Positions 26,560 to 35,279 of a stretch of 64,000 nucleotides of DNA are shown piece by piece. The stretch is from Bacteroides thetaiotaomicron VPI-5482. Lineage in GTDB: Bacteria; Bacteroidota; Bacteroidia; Bacteroidales; Bacteroidaceae. The notes beneath the pieces were generated by a model, which saw only the letters and a list, made by a program, of their open reading frames with translations, had not been told where the DNA came from and did no database searches. The stretch is taken from positions 4,836,001 through 4,900,000 of the forward strand of contig NC_004663.1 in the NCBI RefSeq assembly GCF_000011065.1. Direction: 5' to 3'. Position numbers and translations under genes: made by a program. The stretch's first letter is position 1, and the number at the start of each line of letters is the position of its first letter.

Positions 26560-27684
26560 TTAGTCTTCGCAAATAAGTTCTACTTCATCGACATACAGTG
26601 TACTGCCTACTGCTCCCTTAAAATAAGCACCGTCTACACTGGACGAAAGCACTATACCTAATTTGTATTTTCCATTCTTTAATTTGGTATCATCAATTAC
26701 TCGTCCTTTTACCGGTTCGAAAGGAATTTCAAAATCAGTCCATTGATCTGATTCAACAACATCTTCCGGTTTAATTCGCGCTAATGATACTAACTTATCT
26801 GAAGTAAATACATCATCACCATTAAGCATGACAGAATTGTTCTCAGCTTCATACATAACAGCATAAATATCACATTTGTCTCTTACACCCTCTTGTGGTT
26901 TTCCTTCTACGGAATATACATCTCCTGCTTTAAATTTATAATGTCCTTTGAGCGTTTTAGGGCGTTTATAGAACTGGAAACCGAAATTAGTGGCTTTTCT
27001 AGGATCTGTTAATGCATTTCCTACCTCAAATGTTCCGATAAATAAGTTACCGGCAGCAATATACATCTTTACCATTGCTCCAAAACTACCGGTATCACGA
27101 GTTTCCAATTTAACTCCTTTACCTCTGAAACCATTGGCTACCTGTACAGTTGGGTAATCTGTTTTGGAGTTTGCCATACCTGTCAATTTAAAACCCGGAT
27201 TACCACTTGACCATTGTAATACTTTAGATATTTCTTGTGAAGTGCCCGGCTGGAATTCATAAAAGATATCGTAGTCATTGGAAGGTAATAACTCTTCAAA
27301 GTTGAAAGAAGTAGGTAATTCTGCTAAAACAACCTTGACGGTATAAACAGGTTTCCATTGACCGTCTTCTGATGTGACAGTGAATTTCCGGGAATGTGTC
27401 TCTTCACTAAAGTCATATGTGGCTTCTGTATCTCCAGCAACTTGATCATTTATTTTTATAGTGGCTCCTTCCGGAATTACAAATTCTAACTTTTGTTTGG
27501 ACAAGTCAGCTCCCTTGTTTACATATACATTGATCAGCTTTGAATCAGCATTGATGTTTGCTAATTGTACATCATCACCTGTACAAGCATCAATGGCTGC
27601 TTCTGAGTTCAGTGCTTCATCCTGTATGCAGGAAGTTGCAGCACAAGCTAGTATGAAACAGGCTATTAAAGTCTTAATTTTCAT
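26560..27684 (-). CDS. PCMD domain lipoprotein (copy 3)
   Basis: A 374-residue lipoprotein (ACAATSCIQDE, Cys about residue 19). It lacks the calycin-like domain of copies 1 and 2. Residues about 25-125 are an Ig-like domain (GDTEATYDFSEETHSRKFTV) and about 130-374 the PCMD region (GNLFIGTFEVGNALTDPRKA, CDIYAVMYEAEN, LGIVLSSSVDGAYFKGAVGS). The C-terminal GSTLYVDEVELI is the same ending type as GSTLIIDELEVI and GSTLFIDSFTV in the two plus-strand paralogues. It leads a two-gene unit with the OMP barrel. A candidate -7 box TAACTTTG is at 27745-27738. Confidence 0.85.
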   Translation of the reverse strand: MKIKTLIACFILACAATSCIQDEALNSEAAIDACTGDDVQLANINADSKLINVYVNKGADLSKQKLEFVIPEGATIKINDQVAGDTEATYDFSEETHSRKFTVTSEDGQWKPVYTVKVVLAELPTSFNFEELLPSNDYDIFYEFQPGTSQEISKVLQWSSGNPGFKLTGMANSKTDYPTVQVANGFRGKGVKLETRDTGSFGAMVKMYIAAGNLFIGTFEVGNALTDPRKATNFGFQFYKRPKTLKGHYKFKAGDVYSVEGKPQEGVRDKCDIYAVMYEAENNSVMLNGDDVFTSDKLVSLARIKPEDVVESDQWTDFEIPFEPVKGRVIDDTKLKNGKYKLGIVLSSSVDGAYFKGAVGSTLYVDEVELICED

Positions 27685-27737
27685 GCGGTTTAATCTTTTT
27701 AGTTACTAATTCAGTCTCTTTATATAAAACTCGGGTG

Positions 27738-27745
27738 CAAAGTTA
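27738..27745 (-). promoter_or_regulatory. Candidate -7 box for the PCMD copy 3 / barrel unit
   Basis: On the minus strand TAACTTTG followed by CACCCGAG, 53 bp before the ATG. No TTG is at the expected -33 spacing. Confidence 0.5.
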
Positions 27746-27950
27746 AGTTTCTTTTTGAAATCTAGCGCTCTGTTAGTGAGGTAATTCAATAAAATTAGTG
27801 CCTTTTATAAAAATAGTGTGGACTAAAAGAAGAAAAAGGCTTTTGCTTAGTTTACTAATAATTCATTCCAAAATACCAAAGTGGGATAGATCGAATGGGT
27901 GCTATATTCGTGCTCGTACTCTTTAAATAACTTGTTGAAGTTTTCGTATA

Positions 27951-28066
27951 AGCAATCCATAGCTGAAGTGCATTTATCTGCAATGATGTGATAATTGCAC
28001 AACAAAAGTGCAGTATTATGCATATTTCTGCACTTTTGTTGTGCAGAGAATTATCAAGGATTGCTC
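27951..28066. repeat. Nested palindrome with a perfect 17-bp core
   Basis: GCACAACAAAAGTGCAG (27997-28013) and its exact complement (28028-28044) flank a 14-nt loop. Just outside, GATAATT and AATTATC also pair, and AGCAATCC (27951-27958) has its complement GGATTGCT (28057-28064). The structure sits in DNA with no gene. It has no T-run. Confidence 0.8.
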
Positions 28067-28085
28067 AATAGTAATTTAGCATCAC

Positions 28086-28191
28086 TTTTGCTCTCATGCT
28101 CTAACAAACTGTCTGTATCCCTTTATTCATCGTGGTTTTCGGTGTGGTAGCAACTGTGGTAGCAGGTATGAGAGCAAATGCTTGCCCTCAC
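28086..28191 (+). repeat. Inverted-repeat element, left copy
   Basis: About 106 bp that recurs in opposite orientation at 28630-28735 with roughly ten differences. It starts TTTTGCTCTCAT and contains an 11-bp terminal inverted repeat of its own (TTTGCTCTCAT at 28087-28097, ATGAGAGCAAA at 28168-28178), as expected of a miniature non-autonomous element. No coding frame is convincing. Confidence 0.8.
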
Positions 28192-28288
28192 TTTTCTAAA
28201 TCCAATCTCTAACCTTTGTAGTATCTTCATTTTATTCCTGTAATTCCAATGTCAATTTAGGATAAGACAACTAAATTAGTTTCCTCGT

Positions 28289-28418
28289 CTTGAAACTATA
28301 GTTTCAGCGAAGAGAAACCATAGTTCCAAAGGCTTGAAACCATAGTTCCAAAGGCTTGAAACTTTAGTTCCAACAGCTTGGAATCATTAGTTCAAGCGTT
28401 TGAAACTTTCTGAAACAT
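28289..28418 (+). repeat. Degenerate 22-bp tandem repeats
   Basis: About five to six units of the form CTTGAAACCATAGTTCCAAAGG, with variants such as GAAACTATAGTTTC in the first unit. Two adjacent units are almost identical; outer units are more diverged. Each unit is itself partly palindromic (GAAAC...GTTTC). It lies between the two arms of the 106-bp inverted repeat. There is no unique spacer between units, so it is not a CRISPR array. Confidence 0.8.
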
Positions 28419-28629
28419 CTGTCGATTGGATTCACTTTGACCGTATGTTTGGATTGACTCGACCATGTTAGTTATTTCAATTGACCAGTTCTTTTAGGAG
28501 AAGCATTGAATCATTTATTGGCTAATAATGTATGGGGTATCAGTCATTAATAGCTGAGATGTCAGATATTAACATCCTGTAAATCAAAAGATAGCAATGT
28601 AGAAACGATACTAGTCAGGACGAAACAGA

Positions 28630-28735
28630 GTGAGAGCAACCGTTTGCTCTCATACCTGCCACCACAGTTGCTACCACACCGAAAACTACGATGAATAAAG
28701 GGATACAGACAGTTTGTTAGGGCATGAGAGCAAAA
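28630..28735 (-). repeat. Inverted-repeat element, right copy
   Basis: Reverse complement of the 28086-28191 element with about 90 percent identity. The same 11-bp internal terminal repeat is present (TTTGCTCTCAT near 28643, ATGAGAGCAAA near 28724). The two copies enclose 438 bp that hold the tandem repeats. Confidence 0.8.
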
Positions 28736-28819
28736 CTGCTGTCAAATTACTATGGAGGCTATTGTGGAAATTCTGATTAATAAATCTACAGATATTCCAT
28801 ACTTATATTTGAAAAATAG

Positions 28820-29003
28820 TATCTTTGCAGTGACTAACATTTTATAATGGGACGCAGGGAATCCTGCTTTTGATAAGTTGCAGGCATTTTTTGCTTGTAG
28901 CTTTCCTCATAGGCGGTTTCGTACCCCCGTGGGGAGTATGTAATGTACCTCCAGCGTCCTAAGATGTGTTAGTCAACGGGAAAGGCGAAACCGTTCTTTT
29001 TTG
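28820..29003 (+). promoter_or_regulatory. Structured leader with terminator, candidate attenuator or riboswitch-like element
   Basis: TATCTTTG at 28820-28827 can serve as -7 box, giving a leader of about 190 nt. Pairings seen: GACTAAC (28832-28838) with GTTAGTC (28968-28974); GGACGC (28850-28855) with GCGTCC (28954-28959); CCC/GGG hairpin at 28922-28938; CGGTTTCG (28914-28921) with CGAAACCG (28986-28993). AACGG (28975-28979) can instead pair with CCGTT (28991-28995), directly followed by CTTTTTTG, a terminator form. The last two pairings compete for the same bases. The ATG of the next gene is at 29027. Confidence 0.55.
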
Positions 29004-29026
29004 CCCCTTTATTAAACTTTTATCTT

Positions 29027-29440
29027 ATGGATACTGAAAACGCTTTGACTAACGCGAAAGAAAGTCCCAATGAAATTTTTTTTGAAGAAGAAGCCCGTCT
29101 ATGGGCAGAGGTGTATGGCAAGCAATCTGATAAGCCGGACCTTGAGTCTCTTCAACGTATGCTGGAGAATATGAACCATTTGTTGCTTAGCTTAGAACTT
29201 CCGTGGGCACGCTTTATTCCTATCTTGTACCGAAGTTTTGCCCTTTATATGCGTCGTCCGGACGAAAATACAAATAATCGGAAAGCCTACCAACTGTCTG
29301 CCCAACTTATGGACTCTGTCGTTTACTTGTCACAGCATACTAACTTGATTCATCACATACACCTTTTCTGTAATATGCAGATTGCCGCTCTTGAAAAGCT
29401 AAAGAATGAAAAAGTAGAAATTGAGCAAACTGAAGATTAA
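29027..29440 (+). CDS. Small helical protein of unknown function
   Basis: A 137-residue soluble protein with no signal peptide or membrane helix. It is predicted to be mostly helical (ESLQRMLENMNHLLLSLELPWARF, RKAYQLSAQLMDSVVYLSQH, MQIAALEKLKNEK) with an acidic tail. I do not recognise the family. It is alone on its transcript, preceded by the structured leader and followed by a good terminator, which argues for a real gene under RNA-level control. The dense repeats upstream suggest a site of past insertion. Confidence 0.75.
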   Translation: MDTENALTNAKESPNEIFFEEEARLWAEVYGKQSDKPDLESLQRMLENMNHLLLSLELPWARFIPILYRSFALYMRRPDENTNNRKAYQLSAQLMDSVVYLSQHTNLIHHIHLFCNMQIAALEKLKNEKVEIEQTED

Positions 29441-29500
29441 ACAAACAGAAAGTCAACCAATCTAAAGGTTACTTCGTTTTAAAAGAATCATACAAAGACT

Positions 29501-29537
29501 GAAAAGCCGAGTGCGATCTCCCATCGTACCCGGCTTT
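29501..29537 (+). terminator. Terminator after the 29027 gene
   Basis: AAAGCCGAGTGCGAT pairs with ATCGTACCCGGCTTT over a CTCCC loop, with a small internal mismatch. A short AT-rich tail follows. It also faces the end of the DUF2007-like gene on the other strand. Confidence 0.75.
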
Positions 29538-29561
29538 AATCTTATATGTTTAACCTAAAAC

Positions 29562-29762
29562 CTATGAAACTTTTCTTTTATTAATCACACGCATTGCTGC
29601 TGTATAATATTCGCATGGAACAGAAATGAGTATACTGTTCAATCCATTGTCTTTCATTGATGCCTCGATATACGCTGCTTTCAATAAACTCTTTACGCTG
29701 GCTACTTCCCAGGGACTACCAGCAAAAACATTGACCTGAGAAACCTTTCTACTTGTAATCAT
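29562..29762 (-). CDS. DUF2007-type small protein
   Basis: A 66-residue protein. The phrase VNVFAGSPWEVASVKSLLKAAYIEASMKD fits the DUF2007 (putative signal-transducing protein) fold: a first strand, a helix that starts at a PWE motif, and a second strand with ILISVPCEYYTAAMRVI. The family is found across Bacteroidetes with no fixed function. A TATATTTG -7 box is on the minus strand at 29800-29793, 31 bp upstream. Confidence 0.7.
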   Translation of the reverse strand: MITSRKVSQVNVFAGSPWEVASVKSLLKAAYIEASMKDNGLNSILISVPCEYYTAAMRVINKRKVS

Positions 29763-30086
29763 ATTCTTTTTGTGTTTTAATTGTTATGGCTGCAAATATA
29801 GGAAGTTGGATTTATAGATTAGAGCAATTTTGAGTCATAATAGTATAGAAATGATGCAATGATCTGATTTTAGCATAAATTGGTCAGTTTTTAGCATTGG
29901 AAAAAAGTGGAGAGAAAGGAGTGAAAGCTATATGCTAGTCGTCAGCCTTCTGATGATTTACCGGCTTATGTCCCATTTTCTCTTCAAAAAGTTCTTTTAT
30001 TCAATTAAAATATATTTCTTTGCAATCATTAAAGACCTTTGGATATACTTAAACTATACGCATAAGCGCCATTAATATAGATCGAA

Positions 30087-30629
30087 ATGACTGCAATTAA
30101 TTTTAATTCGATATATACTACCTATTATAGGAGAGCATTCCTGTTTACCTTATCATACGTCCATAATGATTTGGTAGCTGAAGATATTGTATCGGAAGCA
30201 ATCATTTATTTGTGGGAATTAAGTAAAAAACAGGAAATTCCGAGTATCGAAGCTGTATTAATCACTTATATACGTAGCAAGTCACTCAATTACCTGAAAC
30301 ATTTGCAGGTTCAGGAAAACGTCTACCAAAACCTGACAGATAAGGGACAACGGGAATTGGAAATCCGTATTTCAACCTTGGAAGCCTGTGATCCGAAGGA
30401 AGTTATGTCCGAAGAATTACGCTCAAAGGTGAAAACATTGTTGGCTGGTATGCCGGAAAAGACGCGCATTGCATTTATATCCGATCGTCTGGATGGAAAA
30501 TCTCATAAAGAAATAGCTGAAGAATTGGGTATCAGTGTCAAAGGAGTGGAGTATCATATAAGCAAAGCTGTGAAGCTGCTGCGTGATAATCTGAAAGAGT
30601 ATGCTCCTTTCCTGATATTTTTTATTTGA
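30087..30629 (+). CDS. RNA polymerase ECF sigma factor
   Basis: A 180-residue extracytoplasmic-function sigma-70 factor. Region 2 is YYRRAFLFTLSYVHNDLVAEDIVSEAIIYLWE near residues 12-45; region 4 is LPEKTR-type linker then GKSHKEIAEELGISVKGVEYHISKA near 135-165. It is the first gene of a sigma / anti-sigma / SusC / SusD / GH18 / LamG series. By analogy with FecI, it should be released by the FecR partner when the SusC receptor binds ligand, and then transcribe the susC operon. Confidence 0.93.
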   Translation: MTAINFNSIYTTYYRRAFLFTLSYVHNDLVAEDIVSEAIIYLWELSKKQEIPSIEAVLITYIRSKSLNYLKHLQVQENVYQNLTDKGQRELEIRISTLEACDPKEVMSEELRSKVKTLLAGMPEKTRIAFISDRLDGKSHKEIAEELGISVKGVEYHISKAVKLLRDNLKEYAPFLIFFI

Positions 30630-30783
30630 TGATCTTGAAAATATCTTTTTCTCCTCTTTTTTTAATAACAGCAAAAAAAGTTGTATTTCTCACTAGGGAT
30701 TATTTTTAGTGAGTGGTATTCTATATGAAAGGGGGAGCAAATATACTCCTGTTTATTACTTATAAAGTAACTCAACTTATAAT

Positions 30784-31752
30784 ATGAATCAGAATTTACT
30801 TTTAAAATATATATCCGGAAAAGCCTCTCAAAGGGAGAAAGAAGAAGTTGCAGCATGGATTGATGCCGATGCCGCTAATCTCAAAGAATTTATGTCACTC
30901 CGCAAAAGTTATGATGCACTTGTTTGGCAGGATGCGGATGAGTTGAAAACGGGGCGTGACAAGCTGCTTTCACTACGCACTTTTACGATGAAGGCGATGC
31001 GGATTGCGGTTATATTTGTTTTGGCTTTCGGATTAAGTTATATACTGATACAAACTCTGCAAAAGGAAAATGTAGAAATGCAGACCGTATATGTGCCTGC
31101 CGGACAACGTACGCAAGTGACGCTTGCTGACGGAACAATGGTATGGGTAAACGGAAAAAGTACGCTGACTTTTCCCAGTCAGTTCGCTTCCCGTACCCGT
31201 AAAGTGGAACTGGACGGGGAGGCCTATTTCGAAGTTCAGAAAGACCCGGAGAAACAGTTCATTGTTTCCACAGCCCATCAGTCTGCGATTAAAGTGTTGG
31301 GCACAAAGTTCAATGTAAAGGCGTATAGGGATTCCGAAGAGATTACTACCACTCTGATAGAAGGGAAAGTGCATTTCGAATTTAATAATACCGCACAGAA
31401 GCCTCAGTACATTACTATGGCACCCGGTCAGAAGCTGATCTATTATTCGCAGAGTGGAAAAACGGAGCTCTATACTACTTCCGGTGAGGGAGAACTGGCA
31501 TGGAAGGATGGTATTATCGTCTTTAAGCAGACATCTTTGCAGGATGCTCTGGAGATTTTGGCAGACAGATATGATGTGGAATTTATCGTTCGACGCAATG
31601 TGCCCGATGATGACCTGTTCTCCGGGACATTCACGAGCAGGAGCCTGGAGCAGATACTGAATTATATAGAAGCTTCTTCGAAAATACGCTGGCGTTATCT
31701 GAACAGTGTACAAGGAAGTAAAGAGAAGATGAAGATAGAAATTTTTATTTAG
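30784..31752 (+). CDS. FecR-family anti-sigma factor
   Basis: A 322-residue single-span inner-membrane protein. Residues 1-60 are the cytoplasmic sigma-binding part (YISGKASQREKEEVAAWID), a membrane helix is at about 65-85 (IAVIFVLAFGLSYILIQ), the FecR domain follows (VPAGQRTQVTLADGTMVWVNG, SRTRKVELDGEAYFEV, VLGTKFNVKAY), and DUF4974 is at the end (FKQTSLQDALEILADRYDV). It transmits the signal from the STN domain of SusC to the ECF sigma factor encoded 154 bp upstream. Confidence 0.94.
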   Translation: MNQNLLLKYISGKASQREKEEVAAWIDADAANLKEFMSLRKSYDALVWQDADELKTGRDKLLSLRTFTMKAMRIAVIFVLAFGLSYILIQTLQKENVEMQTVYVPAGQRTQVTLADGTMVWVNGKSTLTFPSQFASRTRKVELDGEAYFEVQKDPEKQFIVSTAHQSAIKVLGTKFNVKAYRDSEEITTTLIEGKVHFEFNNTAQKPQYITMAPGQKLIYYSQSGKTELYTTSGEGELAWKDGIIVFKQTSLQDALEILADRYDVEFIVRRNVPDDDLFSGTFTSRSLEQILNYIEASSKIRWRYLNSVQGSKEKMKIEIFI

Positions 31753-31932
31753 TGTTATTAATAACCTTATTTCAAAAAAGCTTATTGCCATGAAAAACAA
31801 AGACCCTTGAAACTAAAAAAGATACGGGATGATATTGGTCGTATCTTCCCGTATTGAGCCCAGTAATCGTGAATCTACTTGTTTCCCGACAAGTATAACT
31901 ACTAGTTTTTTAATTAAACTCGTTACAAATTT

Positions 31933-34900
31933 ATGCAAAATTATTGTATCGTCCAATTTCTTGGAGGATTAAACCTTCTTAGGCGGTCTTCAAGGAAAAT
32001 ATCACTATCTATGAAGTTACTATTTATACTCATTGTCTGCTCATTCGGACTGGCATATGCGTCCGATGGATATGCGCAAAAGACTTCCATCACATTGAAG
32101 GCAAACGATTGTACCATAGAGGAAGTGCTTCACAAAATCGAACTTGAGTCCGGATTCGGCTTTTTTGTAAACAGTAAGAATCTCGATTTGAAACGCAAGG
32201 TGTCGGTGTCAGTGTCTAATAAGAATATATTCCAGGTTCTGGAGCAAGTCTTTAAAGGTGTGGGCATCGAATATAAAGTCTTGGATAATAAAATAGTACT
32301 GGCTGCAAAAGAAAAAGACGTTGCACAGCAGAGAAAAGAAAGACTTATTGCCGGCACGGTAAAAGATAAGAATGGAGAGCCGTTGATTGGTGTCTCTATC
32401 CGGGAGAAGAGTTCCGGTGAGGGAACCATCACCGATATGGATGGAAACTATAAGCTTTCCACTTTATCGGCGAATCCTGTTCTTGTATTTTCCTATGTAG
32501 GTTATCAGTCAAAAGAAGTACCCGTAAAAGGAAATGTTGCCAATGTGGTGCTAGAGGATGCGACGCAGGAACTGAATGAGGTGGTAGTGACGGCATTGGG
32601 TATCAAACGCTCGGAGAAGGCATTGTCATACAACGTGCAGCAGCTGAGCGGTGATGAACTGACTACTGTGAAAGATGCGAACTTCATCTCTTCTCTGAAT
32701 GGTAAGGTGGCCGGTGTTAATATTAATTCGTCCAATACCACGGGAGGTGCTTCGCGTGTCGTGATGCGTGGTGTCAAATCTATCACTTCTTCCAATCTGG
32801 CGCTTTATGTGATCGACGGTGTACCGATGTATAACATGATGAATGGAGGTGGCGGTGGTATCTATGACCAGCAGGGTACGGATGGCGCTGCCGACATTAA
32901 CCCGGAAGACATCGAATCTATCTCTATGCTGACCGGACCTTCTGCCGCAGCTCTGTATGGTAATGCTGCCGCTGCCGGTGTTGTGCTGATAACCACCAAG
33001 AAGGGGTCTGCGGACAAGACTTCTGTCACGGTCTCCAATAATACTACTTTCTCGAAGGTGTCAATGATGCCTGAGATGCAGAGCAAATATGGTAACCTGC
33101 CCAACAGCCTGGATAGCTGGGGACCGATTGTAAACAGTGACTACGATCCGCGTGACTTCTTCCAGACCGGAGCGAATGTCATTAACTCATTTGCTTTGTC
33201 AACCGGTAACAAGAAGAATCAGGCGTATTTGTCGGCTTCTACTACCAACACCACCAATATATTGCCCAACAGTGGATACAACCGCTATAATTTCACTGTC
33301 CGTAACACGACCAGTTTCCTGAAAGACAAGATGACACTCGATGCCGGTGCCAGTTATATTCTTCAGAATGACAAGAATATGATGTCGCAGGGTTATTACT
33401 ATAATCCTCTGCCGGGACTTTACCGTTTCCCTCGTAGTGAGAATTTCGATGATGTACGTATGTTCGAACGTTATAATTCCGGTATGGACCTGATGGAGCA
33501 ATACTGGCCTTACGGCGGTACTTCAAGTGGTCTTGCCAACCCCTACTGGATACAGAATCGCCAGTTGCGGGAGAATAAGAAGACCCGTTATATGATCAAC
33601 GCTTCCCTCAAATATCAGTTGTTCGACTGGCTGGATGTGGTAGGACGTGTGAAAATAGATAATTATGATAATCGTAGTACTTATAAGGCATACGCTTCTA
33701 CCGGCACACTGGTGTCGGGTGACCGTGGAACGTACAGTGACACCTCTACACAATCAAAGAACACGTATGCGGATGCGATTGCTACACTGAATAAGAGTTT
33801 TAACGACTGGTCGGTCAATGTCAACCTTGGTGTGTCACTGAGTGACAGCCGTTATGAAATGATCGGATATGAAGGCGGATTGAAACTTATCAATTTCTTT
33901 GCCGTCCACAATATCGATTTCAATAAAGCATGGAAAGCAAAACAGTCCGGCTGGCATGATCAGACACGCGCTATCTTTGCCAATGCGGAAATTGGTTGGA
34001 AATCGATGATCTATCTGACTGCTACCGGACGTAACGACTGGGATTCAAGACTGGCTTTCTCCGATTACAAGTCTTTCTTCTACCCGTCAATAGGACTTTC
34101 CGCCATTCTGACGAGTATGTTTAATGCTCCTGATTGGCTGACATACCTGAAAGTTCGCGGTTCGTACACTGAGGTAGGTAACTCTTACGGCCGCTTCATG
34201 ACTACCGTTACTTACCCTTACGATGAACAGACACAGAGCTGGACCAGTACCTCTTCTTATCCGAACACGAAACTGAAACCGGAACGTACCAAGTCATGGG
34301 AAGTAGGTTTGGACGCACGTATCCTCAATGACATCAGTCTTAACTTGACTTATTATCGTTCCAATACTTATAATCAGACATTCTATGCGGACTTGTCGCT
34401 TTCTTCGGGATATTCTAATATTCCTATCCAAAGTGGAAACATCATGAACGAAGGTCTGGAAATGTCATTGGGTTATAACAAGCAGTGGAAAGATTTCCTC
34501 TTTCAATACGAACTATACATTGACATGGAATAAGAACCGGGTAAAACGGTTGGCTGACGGTGTGTACAACTATGCCACCGGACAACCTATCCAGATGCCG
34601 GAACTGTCTCCGCTTACTTATGGACATACGGATGCCCGCCTGATTTTGCGTGTCGGAGGATCAATGGGAGACGTATACGGACAACGCTTGCTCAAACGTG
34701 ACTTGAATGGCTACATTCTTAATGAAGAAGGTGTCGGACTGGCTATGGAGAACAAAGAAACCTACTTAGGTTCTATTCTGCCTAAGATGAATATGGGCTG
34801 GAGTTTAGGATTCGGTTATAAGGGAGTTAATCTTGGCATGACTTTCACCGGACGTTTCGGAGGTATTGTTATCAGTGAGACGCAGTCCGTACTTGACGCT

Positions 34901-35266
34901 GCCGGTGTTTCCAAAGTCAGCGCGGACGTACGTGACGCAGGAGGCGTGCAGATTAATCAGAGCAAAGTCTCTGCACAGACTTACTATCAGACCATTCAGG
35001 GAACTGCGGCTTACTACACGTATAGCGCTACCAATGTACGACTCGGCGAACTTTCACTTAGCTATACATTGCCTAAAAAATGGTTTGACAATAAGGTCGG
35101 AATGACTGTTGGGCTGGTAGGAAAGAATTTATGGATGATTTATTGCAAGGCTCCTTTCGATCCGGAACTGACCACTTCAGCTGCATCTAACTTCTATCAG
35201 GGATTTGATGCCTATATGCTTCCGAGTACAAGAAATTTCGGATTCAATGTTAAATTTCAGTTTTAA
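31933..35266 (+). pseudogene. SusC-like TonB-dependent receptor with STN domain, frameshifted
   Basis: Two adjoining frames make one SusC protein of about 1110 residues. The first frame (31933-34533) has a signal peptide whose core starts at Met27 (ATG at 32011 is an alternative start), an STN domain about 50-110 (ITLKANDCTIEEVLHKIE), a carboxypeptidase-regulatory-like domain about 135-215 (AGTVKDKNGEPLIGVSI), a plug (NPEDIESISMLTGPSAAALY) and most of the barrel. It stops after FQYELYIDME. The second frame (from about 34511 to 35266) continues with TLTWNKNRVKRLADG and ends in FGFNVKFQF, a proper barrel terminus. The frame changes within 34501-34520. Unless this is a sequencing error, the transporter is inactive. 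The STN domain fits control by the adjacent sigma/anti-sigma pair. Confidence 0.9.
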
Positions 35267-35279
35267 ATAATAAATAGGT

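Noticed and set aside
28289..28418. CRISPR-like array of 22-bp repeats
   Set aside because: Units are directly adjacent with no unique spacers, their sequence is degenerate, and no cas gene is nearby. They are ordinary tandem repeats.
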